The notes under the pieces: model-generated
Database searches by the model: none
What the model was told of the DNA's origin: nothing
What the model saw: only the letters and a program-made list of their open reading frames with translations
Shown: in pieces, positions 54,171-62,728 of the stretch
Numbering within the stretch: position 1 is the stretch's first letter
How the letters are laid out: the number at the start of each line of letters is the position of its first letter
NCBI GenBank assembly: GCA_947496555.1
Contig: CANMDH010000006.1
Location: 62,001 to 126,000, forward strand
Direction: 5' to 3'
Origin: an uncultured Aquimarina sp.
Lineage (GTDB): Bacteria > Bacteroidota > Bacteroidia > Flavobacteriales > Flavobacteriaceae
DNA: 64,000 nt
Translations under genes and position numbers: made by a program

Positions 54171-54318
54171 ACGTTTTAATATTGTTAATTAATTGAAAAT
54201 AAATGAATCAAAAAATTAAGAACGCATGTAACCGCTGCGCTCTCTCATAAAGAAATTTAATAATTATTTGAAAAAAGGAATTTTGAAATTTCTTAATGTT
54301 CGTTTCATGCGTTTTAAA
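54161..54318. repeat. 20-bp direct repeat copying the asparaginase start region
   Basis: Positions 54161-54180 (start codon and upstream flank of the asparaginase gene, minus strand) recur at 54299-54318 with two mismatches. The second copy contains the stop codon of the TIR gene. The 118 bases between are AT-rich except for a short GC-richer patch at about 54220-54247. It looks like the scar of a local duplication or insertion. Confidence 0.5.
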
Positions 54319-55300
54319 ATGATTTGTGTTTACGATAATCAACTAGTGCTATTCTTCCTTGAAAGAATCTGAAAGTTAAATGTATGATATTTCCGCCATT
54401 ATCCTCCAAGGATATAGATTTATTTAACTCAAAATCACATGGTTGGTGAACGCCTCCTTCAATAGCAATATTATCGGCATACAATGCAAATCCTTTATCT
54501 GGTTTTCGTATTGGCTCAATTCTACCTACAATACCCGGTATCTGAACGGATTTATTGATTATAGCAGATCCAAATCCCTTGGTTCTTTCGATAGTTACTT
54601 CGATATCCTCTTTGGGATTTACATTCTTGAACATCACCGCTGGGTACTCGGGATGCGCAATAAGCACGGTATACATTTTACGTGTACGAATGATAAAATG
54701 CGCCAATCCTTTTTCGTCTGAATGTCCTTCGAGATACGTTGAATTATTTGCTACCAAAACTACATAAGCATTTTTGACCAGTTTCCCTTTTTGATCGACA
54801 ATTTTTATCGAAAAAATAAAGGGTTTAGCACTTATCATAGTAGAGAGTTTCGACCATCGTCTTCTAAAAAACGATTGATCTTTGGTCAACTTTTTTTCGA
54901 TCAACATGGCTAATTCTTCTGGTGTTTTTTTTTGAAGATCGATGTACCCCACTGTTTTAAGAATTCCGGGAATTTCTGTATTATCAAACCTTACCGGTAA
55001 AATGTACTCACGACTTTCTTGAAACGCTCGAGCTTGCATCGAAACTCTCTCATGGTTGGTCCATAGCTTTTGATTGTAAAAATTAGAGATAAACATTATG
55101 GTATATCTCGCTTTATTTTGATATATCTCAGACAAATATTCATACAAATTTTTACCCCATAGATTTGCTTCTTCAAACAAATCATAGAACACTTTTATTC
55201 CTTTTTTATTCAGGCTATTTGCAACTTCTTCTACATAGGCCCGATCCTCTCCGGCAAAAGAGAGCGCAACATCATACTCATAGCTATTATTCTTCATCAC
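54314..55300 (-). CDS. TIR-domain protein with C-terminal beta-sandwich extension
   Basis: Residues 7-140 are a TIR domain (YDVALSFAGEDRAYVEEVANSL, KVFYDLFE, then MFISNFYNQKLWTNHERVSM). Bacterial TIR domains often hydrolyse NAD+; Glu54 in WGKNLYEYL is in the position of the catalytic Glu (my alignment). Residues about 160-240 look like a carboxypeptidase-regulatory/Ig-like fold (FSIKIVDQKGKLVKNAYVVL), and the last about 85 residues are a further beta-rich part ending in the charged RKHKSF. No membrane segment is seen. There are no recognisable STAND, Argonaute, Thoeris or CBASS partners beside it. It is divergent from the radical SAM gene. Confidence 0.85.
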   Translation of the reverse strand: MMKNNSYEYDVALSFAGEDRAYVEEVANSLNKKGIKVFYDLFEEANLWGKNLYEYLSEIYQNKARYTIMFISNFYNQKLWTNHERVSMQARAFQESREYILPVRFDNTEIPGILKTVGYIDLQKKTPEELAMLIEKKLTKDQSFFRRRWSKLSTMISAKPFIFSIKIVDQKGKLVKNAYVVLVANNSTYLEGHSDEKGLAHFIIRTRKMYTVLIAHPEYPAVMFKNVNPKEDIEVTIERTKGFGSAIINKSVQIPGIVGRIEPIRKPDKGFALYADNIAIEGGVHQPCDFELNKSISLEDNGGNIIHLTFRFFQGRIALVDYRKHKSF

Positions 55301-55449
55301 TGACTTATTTTTTTAACCTAAAACCTATTCGATTTTTATCCCGAATATTTTCTTATACAAAATTACTTTCTTTATTTGGAAATATTCCATTTTTATTAGG
55401 AAATATTCCAACAAAAGTTTTACTTTTAAACCGTAAAAAAACCATACTC

Positions 55450-56523
55450 ATGAAACCGAAAAACCACATCAAAGGCAGGGGTGCACAGGAAAAAGTGCAT
55501 AATCGATTCTCAATAAATCAATACGAGATGAGAGATGATTTCTTAAATTATTGCCAAAAAGAAGGAGAGCCAATCGACAGATATCGAACCACTTTTATTG
55601 AAACCTTTCCTAAAACTATTGTGAACAAAGTTACCAGTCCGGATGTGGGGATGGTATATTCTCTTAATCCATATCAAGGATGTGAACATGGCTGCGTATA
55701 TTGCTATGCAAGAAATTCACACGAGTATTGGGGATATGGGGCTGGGTTGGATTTTGAAAGCAAAATTTTGGTGAAGAAAAATGCACCCGAATTATTGGAA
55801 AAGAAACTACGAAGTAAACATTGGAAAGCCTACCCTATTTCACTTTCCGGAAACACCGATTGCTATCAGCCTATCGAGAAAAAATTGAAAATCACTCGAA
55901 AGCTCTTGGAAATATTCTTAAAATATAAACATCCCGTAGGTATTATTACAAAAAATGCATTGATTCAAAGAGACCTAGACATTCTTTGTGAATTGGCCAA
56001 GGATAATCTGGTCGCCGTCTTTTTGTCAATTACTTCTCTAAGGGAAGAAACCCGAAGAATTCTAGAACCGCGAACAGCCAGCATCAAAAAAAGACTAGAA
56101 ACTCTAGAGAAATTAAATACAGCCGGAATACCTACCAGCGTGATGATGGCCCCTATAATACCATCGATCAACAGCCATGAAATACTGCCCTTGACCAAGG
56201 AAATTTCTAAACTTGGTGCCAAAAGTGTTGGGTATACTATTGTACGGCTTAATGGTGCTATCGGAAAGATATTTACAACCTGGCTTGAAAACACCTTACC
56301 CGACCGTAAAGACAAAATCCTGCATCAAATCATGCAATGTCATGAGGGTAATTTAGGCAATAGTGAGTTTGGAAGACGCATGACTGGATCTGGTAAGATT
56401 GCCGATCAAATTCATCAACTTTTTGACCTTGCCAGAAAGAGATATTTTCCTGAAACAGAAAGACTTCAGTTAAATTGTGATTTGCATGAGCAATATAAAG
56501 ATGGACAAATGAGGTTGTTTTAA
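55450..56523 (+). CDS. PA0069-family radical SAM protein
   Basis: I start at ATG 55450 (MKPKNHIKGRGAQ), because the frame upstream to 55165 is antisense to the TIR gene and unlike the family. The 357 residues include the N-terminal RGAQEKVHNRF, the Cx3Cx2C cluster motif in GCEHGCVYCYAR, and the SAM-binding segments LSGNTDCYQPIE and VGIITKNAL. It resembles spore photoproduct lyase-like and SplB-related radical SAM proteins of unknown substrate. It is transcribed divergently from TIR. Confidence 0.92.
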   Translation: MKPKNHIKGRGAQEKVHNRFSINQYEMRDDFLNYCQKEGEPIDRYRTTFIETFPKTIVNKVTSPDVGMVYSLNPYQGCEHGCVYCYARNSHEYWGYGAGLDFESKILVKKNAPELLEKKLRSKHWKAYPISLSGNTDCYQPIEKKLKITRKLLEIFLKYKHPVGIITKNALIQRDLDILCELAKDNLVAVFLSITSLREETRRILEPRTASIKKRLETLEKLNTAGIPTSVMMAPIIPSINSHEILPLTKEISKLGAKSVGYTIVRLNGAIGKIFTTWLENTLPDRKDKILHQIMQCHEGNLGNSEFGRRMTGSGKIADQIHQLFDLARKRYFPETERLQLNCDLHEQYKDGQMRLF

Positions 56524-56671
56524 AGGGTTTTTAATTATTTTTTTGAATTGGAAGACAGACTACTCGTTAGACTGAAAGTAACCATCCCAAGAAAACCGTT
56601 AATTTTCAATCTTTATTCTAGTCAAAAATTTATTTGTTGTATGCATATAATGCATCATGAAGGATAAAACA

Positions 56672-56701
56672 ATAGCCTTTACTGTTAACAGCAAAGGCTA
56701 T
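56672..56701. terminator. Hairpin between convergent radical SAM and lipoprotein genes
   Basis: ATAGCCTTT (56672-56680) pairs with AAAGGCTAT (56693-56701), and the inner CTGTTAACAG is itself a palindrome; only one internal pair mismatches. On the minus strand a T-rich run follows, so it best serves the lipoprotein gene ending at 56749, and it may serve both. Confidence 0.6.
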
Positions 56702-56748
56702 ATGATCAAAAATAGTTTGTAATCGCCAAATTCTTTGGCAATACTATT

Positions 56749-57327
56749 TTATTCGTATACAATAGAAAGGTTATGAATCAATAAGAATTCATCTCCCTGG
56801 ATTTCTTCTACGTTAGTGTAATTATGAAAATCAACAGAATTTTCAAAAGTTGCTGGAAAAAACTCAATATCACCCTCATCCTCATATCCACCAGAAGAAC
56901 CTGCTGTATTTGTTCTCAGCGCTGATAATCTATATTCTAACTTGGTAAGATCACCTTGGCCATATAATAGTCTATCCTGACCGGTACCAAGATATAAGAA
57001 ACCATCTTCAAAAACATAAGGAGCTTTAATTACCTCTCCTCCTTCAGACAATTCAACCTCGGTATCACTTAAAAATTTAAAATAATCACCTGTTGATTCT
57101 GCCACTAGCTCCGCTGCACTTAGTGAAACAGCAGAATCATTGTAACTGGTTAAAATTGCATCTGTAACAGTAGTTTCTGCGCCATCTTGATAGTACGTAA
57201 ACGTTTCAGTCACACTTGTAAAATTAAGCGTAATTGGATACACGGTGCCTGCTGCATCATCATCAGAGCCACAAGAAATGATCATTATACTGCTAATGAC
57301 CATAAAAAGAAATTTAAAATTTTTCAT
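56749..57327 (-). CDS. Lipoprotein of unknown function
   Basis: The 192-residue protein has a lipoprotein signal with Cys19 (IMIISC), then an Asp-rich stretch (GSDDDAAG) typical of surface-directed Bacteroidota lipoproteins. The mature domain is beta-rich with no cysteines (FTYYQDGAETTV, EGDIEFFPATFENSVDFHNY). I recognise no family. It has a 13-bp hairpin upstream and a hairpin terminator downstream, so it is probably a single-gene unit. Confidence 0.65.
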   Translation of the reverse strand: MKNFKFLFMVISSIMIISCGSDDDAAGTVYPITLNFTSVTETFTYYQDGAETTVTDAILTSYNDSAVSLSAAELVAESTGDYFKFLSDTEVELSEGGEVIKAPYVFEDGFLYLGTGQDRLLYGQGDLTKLEYRLSALRTNTAGSSGGYEDEGDIEFFPATFENSVDFHNYTNVEEIQGDEFLLIHNLSIVYE

Positions 57328-57378
57328 AATAGTAATTTACATTAAGTTAAATAGAATAAACATAAGTTGCTTACTATA

Positions 57379-57406
57379 ATTCTAGACGCTACATAGCGTC
57401 TAGAAT
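57379..57406. repeat. Perfect 13-bp hairpin between HD-hydrolase and lipoprotein genes
   Basis: ATTCTAGACGCTA at 57379-57391 is complementary to 57394-57406 with a CA loop. It lies about 50 bases upstream of the lipoprotein start (minus strand) and downstream of the HD gene. It could stop transcription from upstream, or be a regulator site; no long T run follows it on either strand. Confidence 0.45.
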
Positions 57407-57455
57407 ATACAACCTACATCTTTCGGGATTGATTTATAAATTTTGGATAGTTAAA

Positions 57456-57575
57456 ATGGATAGCGTATTTATGCTTTTTATAGAAGGTCTTTTACCTCGA
57501 GTATTTTTTTGGGTTGTTGTAGGTATCATTTTGGTAATATGGGGATTAAAATATCGCGCAAATATAGATATTTAA
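57456..57575 (+). CDS. Possible small membrane protein (39 aa)
   Basis: An ATG-TAA frame of 39 codons encodes one hydrophobic helix (FFWVVVGIILVIWGLKY) between a short N-terminus with one Glu and one Arg and a basic-then-acidic tail. It lies in an intergenic region and points against both neighbours. There is an AT-rich leader but no clear ribosome-binding site. It may be a real short membrane protein or chance; only the helix-like composition supports it. Confidence 0.35.
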   Translation: MDSVFMLFIEGLLPRVFFWVVVGIILVIWGLKYRANIDI

Positions 57576-57593
57576 ATTTAAAGTGATTTTGAA

Positions 57594-58259
57594 TTACAAC
57601 TCCCCCTCCCACTCTTTATAAAACTGATCTAGAAACTGCTCCATAAAAGTATGTCGTTGCTGGGCTAGTTTTTTACCTGTTTTGGTATTCATTCTATCTT
57701 TGAGCAACAACAATTTTTCATAAAAATGATTAATGGTTGGTGCAGTAGTGTTTTTATATTCTTGTTTGGTCATATTAAGATTTGGAGGAATACTTGGATC
57801 GTAGAGAAGTCTATTCTTAAAACCACCATAATTAAAGCATCTAGCAATACCAATCGCACCAATGGCATCCAATCGATCTGCATCCTGGATAACATCAAGC
57901 TCTAAGGATTTAAATTTTTGATCGACATTACCCCCTTTGAAAGAAATATTTTCTATAATCAAAACCACATGATCAATGATCTCTTTTTTGACCTGAAGAT
58001 CTTGCAAGAACTCTCTAGCTATTCTTGGACCTACCGTCTCGTCTCCATTATGAAACTTAGAATCTGCGATATCATGAAGTAGGGCCCCCAAAGAAACGAT
58101 AAGAAAATCTACGTTTTCTTCTTTGGCGATCGATTGTGATGTTTTAAAAACTCGTTGGGTATGAAACCAGTCGTGCCCTCCTTCGGCTCCTGATAATCTT
58201 TCCTTTACAAAATCAATGGCTTTAGATATAACTTCTTCTTCAATCATATCTATAAACAT
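57594..58259 (-). CDS. HD-domain phosphohydrolase (YedJ-like)
   Basis: The 221-residue soluble protein has HD-domain metal ligands in EGGHDWFHTQRV, LGALLHDIADSKF and QDADRLDAIGAIGIAR, matching YedJ/YpgQ-type hydrolases of nucleotides or other phosphoesters. The start at 58259 directly follows the desaturase stop; ATG 58247 (MIEEEV) is an equally good alternative. Tight linkage to the desaturase gene implies one transcript, but a functional link is not evident. Confidence 0.88.
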   Translation of the reverse strand: MFIDMIEEEVISKAIDFVKERLSGAEGGHDWFHTQRVFKTSQSIAKEENVDFLIVSLGALLHDIADSKFHNGDETVGPRIAREFLQDLQVKKEIIDHVVLIIENISFKGGNVDQKFKSLELDVIQDADRLDAIGAIGIARCFNYGGFKNRLLYDPSIPPNLNMTKQEYKNTTAPTINHFYEKLLLLKDRMNTKTGKKLAQQRHTFMEQFLDQFYKEWEGEL

Positions 58260-59261
58260 CTATTTTGCCAATGCCGGTTGTACCCATTTAAATTGGAAAA
58301 CCTCATCAGGGATTACCAATCTCTCACTAATTCGTTGCATTCTGGCCGGAAGTTTCATGACGAAGTCTCTTGCTTTTTCGGCCTCATCAGTAAGATCCAA
58401 AAGCTTATCAATTTCCCACTTATCAATTAAGCGTTGCATGATATCAATATAATCTTGAGAAGTATATACCCCTAATCGTTGCGCGGCGTTAGAAAACTCT
58501 TCGAAAGCAGTTCCAATGGCATCTCCCGATTCTCTTAGGAAATGGGCAGGCATTACAATTTTCTTTTTCATCATATCGCTAAAAGCGATCATCATCTGGC
58601 TGGGATCTACCTCAAAAATGTTCTTTACAAACTCACTATATGCATTAAAATGACGCATCTCATCCCCTGCAATAATCTTACACATTTTTGCCAAAGATTT
58701 GTTAGAATATTCTCTGGCCATTTTTGCTACGCGGTTATGCGAAATATTGGTTGCCAATTCTTGAAAACTGGTATATACAAAATTTTTATAGGGATCCCGA
58801 TCAGTACCAATATCAAAACCATCATTGATAAGATGTTGTGTGGTTCTCTCTACCTCGATCATATTTACCCTACCAGACAAATATAAATACTTGTTTAAAG
58901 TATCCCCATGTCGATTCTCCTCACTTGTCCAATAACGCACCCATTTTGCCCAACCATTATCTTTTCCATCTTCATGCTGATTTATCCCTTCTACGTCCAT
59001 CAACCAGGATTCGTAGGTAGGTAAAGCTTCTTCGGTAATGGTATCACCAACTAAAACTACCCAAAAATCATAAGGCAATTCTTTGGCCAATTCTCTTAAT
59101 TCTTTTACTTCGTCAAAAAAGGTATCTTCATTTTGAGAATTGGGGAGAAAATCTGTAGGCTGCCATACTGTATCAACAGGAATTAAGAATTTATCTATAA
59201 AAGAATCCACTTTCTTTTCAAGTAACTGCATTACTTCTAATCTAATATTGTCTAAGGCCAT
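58260..59261 (-). CDS. Acyl-[acyl-carrier-protein] desaturase
   Basis: The 333-residue soluble diiron enzyme inserts a cis double bond into acyl-ACP. Both metal-binding motifs are present: Glu115-x-x-His118 in SEENRHG and Glu201-x-x-His204 in DEMRHF, with a further Glu in FQELATNISH. The length and motifs are those of plant-type and bacterial fatty-acid (FA_desaturase_2) enzymes. It lies in an operon after plsC, 13 bases away, which fits a role in membrane lipid composition. Confidence 0.92.
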   Translation of the reverse strand: MALDNIRLEVMQLLEKKVDSFIDKFLIPVDTVWQPTDFLPNSQNEDTFFDEVKELRELAKELPYDFWVVLVGDTITEEALPTYESWLMDVEGINQHEDGKDNGWAKWVRYWTSEENRHGDTLNKYLYLSGRVNMIEVERTTQHLINDGFDIGTDRDPYKNFVYTSFQELATNISHNRVAKMAREYSNKSLAKMCKIIAGDEMRHFNAYSEFVKNIFEVDPSQMMIAFSDMMKKKIVMPAHFLRESGDAIGTAFEEFSNAAQRLGVYTSQDYIDIMQRLIDKWEIDKLLDLTDEAEKARDFVMKLPARMQRISERLVIPDEVFQFKWVQPALAK

Positions 59262-59274
59262 GGTGATATGAGTG

Positions 59275-60015
59275 TTACATTTTGACTGCTAAAGTAATCC
59301 TTTCTTGTATTTTTTCGAGTAATATTTCAGGTTCTTTATCAATTATTAGCGGTTCTAGCACTTCGAGTGTTAAATGTATTCCTATTCCCATAGGGAAATT
59401 GCCATATCTTAGCAATTTCCAACTATTATTTATTGCCAATGGGACTATCAAGGCATTAGGAGCATTCTTGAACAAAATTTTCAGTCCAGTCGGAGCAAAT
59501 GACTTAAGTTCTCCATTTCTACTTCGTGTTCCTTCTGGAAAAATAACCGCCGAAAAATTATGCTTTTTAATAAATTTTCCAAACCCTGATAATGCAGGAA
59601 TGGATTGTTTCGGATTTTTTCTGTCTATTAGGACATTACCTCCATGTTTTAAGTTATACGATATGCTTGGTATTCCTTTTCCTAATTCTATTTTGGAGAT
59701 GAATTTTGGTTTATTTCTACGTAAATACCATGATATTAGAGGGATATCAAACATACTCTGGTGATTAGAAACAATAATCAACGGTTGGTCTTCTGGTAAC
59801 CTGTGTTCATTTTTAAAACTAAACGTCACTCCCAAAATATGTAAACACCGTAGCAAAAATAAGTTCATAAAGTTTACAACTCCTCTATGCACTGATGCAC
59901 CGCCCAAATTTTTACCCAGCCATTGCAATGGATGAAAAATTGCAAGTGTTAATCCAAAAAATAAATAGAAAACTATAGAAAGCGGATAACTAAATATCTT
60001 TTTTATTGCCCTCAT
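59275..60015 (-). CDS. plsC: 1-acyl-sn-glycerol-3-phosphate acyltransferase
   Basis: The 246-residue membrane-associated enzyme transfers the second acyl chain to make phosphatidic acid. It has an N-terminal hydrophobic helix (PLSIVFYLFFGLTLAIF), the catalytic His85-x4-Asp90 in NHQSMFD, FPEGTRSR for the phosphate, and VPLAINNSW. It is the first gene of a unit with the desaturase and HD hydrolase, a set that suggests lipid synthesis. Confidence 0.9.
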   Translation of the reverse strand: MRAIKKIFSYPLSIVFYLFFGLTLAIFHPLQWLGKNLGGASVHRGVVNFMNLFLLRCLHILGVTFSFKNEHRLPEDQPLIIVSNHQSMFDIPLISWYLRRNKPKFISKIELGKGIPSISYNLKHGGNVLIDRKNPKQSIPALSGFGKFIKKHNFSAVIFPEGTRSRNGELKSFAPTGLKILFKNAPNALIVPLAINNSWKLLRYGNFPMGIGIHLTLEVLEPLIIDKEPEILLEKIQERITLAVKM

Positions 60016-60101
60016 TCTTTATGCCTAATAATAAATTTGACTTGTGTAATTGTCTCGCAAGGTCTTACATTATTCTAAGTAAACCAATATTTTTTTCTAT
60101 A

Positions 60102-60132
60102 ATAAAAACCGTCTCGAGACTCGGGACGGTTT
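60102..60132 (-). terminator. Intrinsic terminator of the bacilliredoxin gene
   Basis: AAACCGTC (60106-60113) pairs with GACGGTTT (60125-60132), with extra pairing inside. On the minus strand TTATTATAG-type T-rich sequence follows. It lies about 30 bases past the bacilliredoxin stop and upstream of plsC. Confidence 0.75.
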
Positions 60133-60162
60133 ATGTTTTCTATAGCAAATATGCGATACTTT

Positions 60163-60573
60163 TTAGCAATGCTCATTATAAGCATCCATAAGATTTTCTG
60201 CTATCATTTCTGCTGGTCTTCCTTCGATATGGTGACGCTCTAACATATGCACTAACTCTCCATTTTTAAACAATGCCATAGATGGTGATGAAGGAGGAAA
60301 AGGAATCATATACCCACGGGCCTTATCGGTTGCCTCTCTATCTACTCCGGCAAATACCGTAACCAAATTATCTGGTTTCTTACTATTGTTTAAGGATGCC
60401 TTTGCTCCCGGACGGGCATTTGCTGCCGCGCAACCACATACAGAATTAACCACTACCAAAGTAGTACCTTCTTTTGATATTGCTACATCTACTGCTTCTG
60501 CTGTATGTAATTCTTCAAAACCATTATTGGTTAGATCTTCGCGCATTGGTTTTACTAAATCTGCTGGATACAT
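60163..60573 (-). CDS. BrxA/BrxB family bacilliredoxin
   Basis: The 136-residue thioredoxin-fold protein has the bacilliredoxin CGC motif (Cys46-Gly-Cys48 in NSVCGCAAANARPGA), which removes bacillithiol from proteins in organisms that make that thiol. I start at ATG 60573 (MYPADLVKPMRED); the longer frame to 60609 would begin inside the promoter box. The family is also common in Bacteroidota. It stands alone between two hairpin-bounded units. Confidence 0.92.
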   Translation of the reverse strand: MYPADLVKPMREDLTNNGFEELHTAEAVDVAISKEGTTLVVVNSVCGCAAANARPGAKASLNNSKKPDNLVTVFAGVDREATDKARGYMIPFPPSSPSMALFKNGELVHMLERHHIEGRPAEMIAENLMDAYNEHC

Positions 60574-60606
60574 ATTTCTTACAATTTTTTGTTTTAAATT
60601 TTTATG

Positions 60607-60614
60607 CAAATGTA
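60607..60614 (-). promoter_or_regulatory. -7 element of the bacilliredoxin gene
   Basis: TACATTTG (complement of 60607-60614) fits TAnnTTTG exactly and lies 34 bases from the chosen start codon. A TTG at the standard distance is missing. Its position supports the short start. Confidence 0.5.
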
Positions 60615-60788
60615 CAAATTATGTACCATATCACACACACTGCCAAGTAGTCGTAATATCATTATTTAACTAACATTATGATTTTCTTATCGTAACAAAA
60701 AGGTTCATCTACTGTCTAATTAAAGTAAAAGCCGAAATGTATACCTAGATATTTTCGGTTATCTTTACAACCCAAAAAATTATTTTGA

Positions 60789-61523
60789 ATGATAAAATGG
60801 TTAGCTGCCATATTAGGATATGTGTTTTTTAGATTCCCCGGAGCAATTCTTGGATTTATAATCGGAAGCCTTCTGGACTCCACCACAGTTAAGACCAGTG
60901 GAAATTTTAAAACTGTATTTTCACAAGGCGAAAAGGTTACTCCTGCTGATTTTGAGCTTAATTTACTTTCGCTTTCATCTATTGTCATTAAGGCCGATGG
61001 CAGTGTTAACCAAACCGAACTGGATTATGTGCGAAGCTATTTTGTAAGTGCCTACGGTAAAGAACGTGCCAATGCCACTTTTAGAACATTTAATGAAATT
61101 ATAAAAAATAGAGACGTTTCTGCACAACGCATCTGTATGTATATTAACCAGCATACTCGCTATCCTTCGAGATTACAGATTTTACACTTTTTATTCGGAA
61201 TTGCCAATGCAGATGGAATCGTAAGCACTGCAGAGGCCAACGAGATACAGAAAATCGCTCAGTTTTTACGTATCAACTTAAGGGATTTTGAGAGTATAAA
61301 AGCCATGTTCTTTAAAACTGGTGATCATGCGTATAAAATTCTAGAGATTGAAAAAACCGCTACAGATTCTGAAGTTAAGAAAGCTTTTAGAACCATGGCC
61401 AAAAAGTATCATCCTGATAAACTACAACATATGGATGAAGTCTACAAAAAAGGCGCCGAAGACAAGTTCAGAGAAGTACAAAAAGCCTATGACCGGATTA
61501 AAAAGGAAAGAGGGATTGGTTAG
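60789..61523 (+). CDS. DjlA-like protein: TerB domain plus C-terminal J domain
   Basis: The 244-residue protein has an N-terminal membrane helix (residues about 5-27, LGYVFFRFPGAILGFIIGSLL), a TerB/DjlA-like helical domain (about 55-165) and a J domain at the end with His208-Pro209-Asp210 in KKYHPDKLQ. DjlA-type co-chaperones stimulate DnaK at the membrane. The length, order and single anchor agree with E. coli DjlA. It converges on the lycopene cyclase gene. Confidence 0.9.
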   Translation: MIKWLAAILGYVFFRFPGAILGFIIGSLLDSTTVKTSGNFKTVFSQGEKVTPADFELNLLSLSSIVIKADGSVNQTELDYVRSYFVSAYGKERANATFRTFNEIIKNRDVSAQRICMYINQHTRYPSRLQILHFLFGIANADGIVSTAEANEIQKIAQFLRINLRDFESIKAMFFKTGDHAYKILEIEKTATDSEVKKAFRTMAKKYHPDKLQHMDEVYKKGAEDKFREVQKAYDRIKKERGIG

Positions 61524-61540
61524 TGGTTAGTGGTTAGTGG
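61518..61540. repeat. Triple tandem GGTTAGT
   Basis: Three head-to-tail copies of GGTTAGT plus GG overlap the stop codon of the DjlA-like gene. Similar TTAGTGG-type runs occur, inverted, near 46.9 kb. It is a short simple repeat; no function is evident. Confidence 0.5.
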
Positions 61541-61582
61541 AAAAAATGAACTTCACTTAAGTATGAAAAAAAAAGACCTGAC

Positions 61583-62728
61583 TTACCATCTAAAAATTCT
61601 TTTCCAAAGAGCTTTCAGAAAATTTCCTGCTGGTAAACTGGTTGTGATTTTAAGGTCCTCTAAAACTGAAGTTTCCTCATCCAGAAATTTTAAAATTTTC
61701 TTGCTATCATTCTTTTTGAACAATTTGGAAAACAATACTGACCCTATTCCATTTTCTTTGTATAATACATCAAGAAAAAGCAAATCATAATACCAAAACC
61801 TTGTCTTTTTTTGGAAACGAGACAGATCGCTATTCTTTTTAATAAACCCGACCAATCTTTCTACTTTTTTTAAAGAAATATTAAAAGTATATCCAGTACT
61901 TGGCTTGGTCCACCCTCCTGCTGTACCTATATGCAGGATATTTTTAGAATTGTGTTTCTTAAAGTCATAGCAGGTCATTGGGATGCACCCTTTTTCTTTT
62001 TCGATTACCTTATAATCGTGTATCTCCTTTTCCATTAAATATTCCCTGATCTCGTCTTCATACTCTTGTTCTGGCAACAAATCTTCAGAAAACAATGTAT
62101 ACTCAAACAACGCCTCTCTACTTGAAGTTGGCAATACATACATGAACCGTGTATTTCCTTTTTGATCCACTGTAAAATCCATAAAAGTAGCCGTTTCGGC
62201 ATCAAAAAAATCACTAGAAGTTTTTACAAACCACCCAACAAAGTGCTGATTTAAAACCGGATATTGATCCTGGTTTTTGTATGCCGAAGAAAATATAATA
62301 CTATTAAAAACTTTGCTCCCCAAGTGTATTCTTTTATCTGTTTCAACCTGGACTATATTGCCTTCATCCTTAATTGAAATTACACCTTCTTTGGCAATGG
62401 TTATATTTATTTTCTTTTCAATTGCTTTTAAAACGAAGTCATAAAAATCCATACTTCGTATCATTTTATATTGATACGGGTCAATTTTTATTTTTTCTGA
62501 ATAAATTTCACTTCCAAAGAAAATATGCTTCCATTTTTTGGTTACAATTTTGCTCCATAGACCATCCCCTTTTTCCCAAAAACACCAGGTTCGATCATTT
62601 TGATCTTTGTTTTCTTTATCAATTAACAGGATCTGTTTTTGATCAAAAAACGGGTCTAAAGCCATATGATATGCCAACATTAAACCCGAAGCACCCGTAC
62701 CCGTTATTATGTAATCGTATTTTTGCAT
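61583..62728 (-). CDS. crtY: Lycopene cyclase (carotenoid biosynthesis)
   Basis: The 381-residue flavoprotein cyclises the ends of lycopene to beta-ionone rings. It begins with the dinucleotide motif IITGTGASGLMLAY (residues 7-20) and has DRTWCFWEKGDGLW, YKMIRSMDFYDFV and FTLFSEDLLPEQEYE-like segments typical of CrtY/CrtL enzymes. The late motif IPMTCYDF and the block GTAGGWTKPSTGY fit the family. A Flavobacteriaceae-type pigment (for example a zeaxanthin precursor) is implied; other crt genes are outside the window. Confidence 0.9.
   Translation of the reverse strand: MQKYDYIITGTGASGLMLAYHMALDPFFDQKQILLIDKENKDQNDRTWCFWEKGDGLWSKIVTKKWKHIFFGSEIYSEKIKIDPYQYKMIRSMDFYDFVLKAIEKKINITIAKEGVISIKDEGNIVQVETDKRIHLGSKVFNSIIFSSAYKNQDQYPVLNQHFVGWFVKTSSDFFDAETATFMDFTVDQKGNTRFMYVLPTSSREALFEYTLFSEDLLPEQEYEDEIREYLMEKEIHDYKVIEKEKGCIPMTCYDFKKHNSKNILHIGTAGGWTKPSTGYTFNISLKKVERLVGFIKKNSDLSRFQKKTRFWYYDLLFLDVLYKENGIGSVLFSKLFKKNDSKKILKFLDEETSVLEDLKITTSLPAGNFLKALWKRIFRW

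Noticed and set aside
54195-54250. A 10-codon frame (MRERSGYMRS) upstream of the asparaginase gene
   Set aside because: Too short to support; its GC-richer bases stand out, but there is no ribosome-binding site or similarity I can name.
55165-55449. Long N-terminal extension of the radical SAM protein
   Set aside because: It is antisense to the TIR gene for half of its length and is unlike the family, whose proteins begin near RGAQ.
54314-56523. TIR plus radical SAM as a two-gene viperin-like defence system
   Set aside because: The radical SAM protein is of the PA0069/SplB-like kind, not viperin, and is widespread outside defence loci; the genes are divergent, so a joint role is not supported.
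61518-61540. GGTTAGT triplet as a CRISPR-like array
   Set aside because: The units are 7 bases with no spacers, and no cas genes are present.
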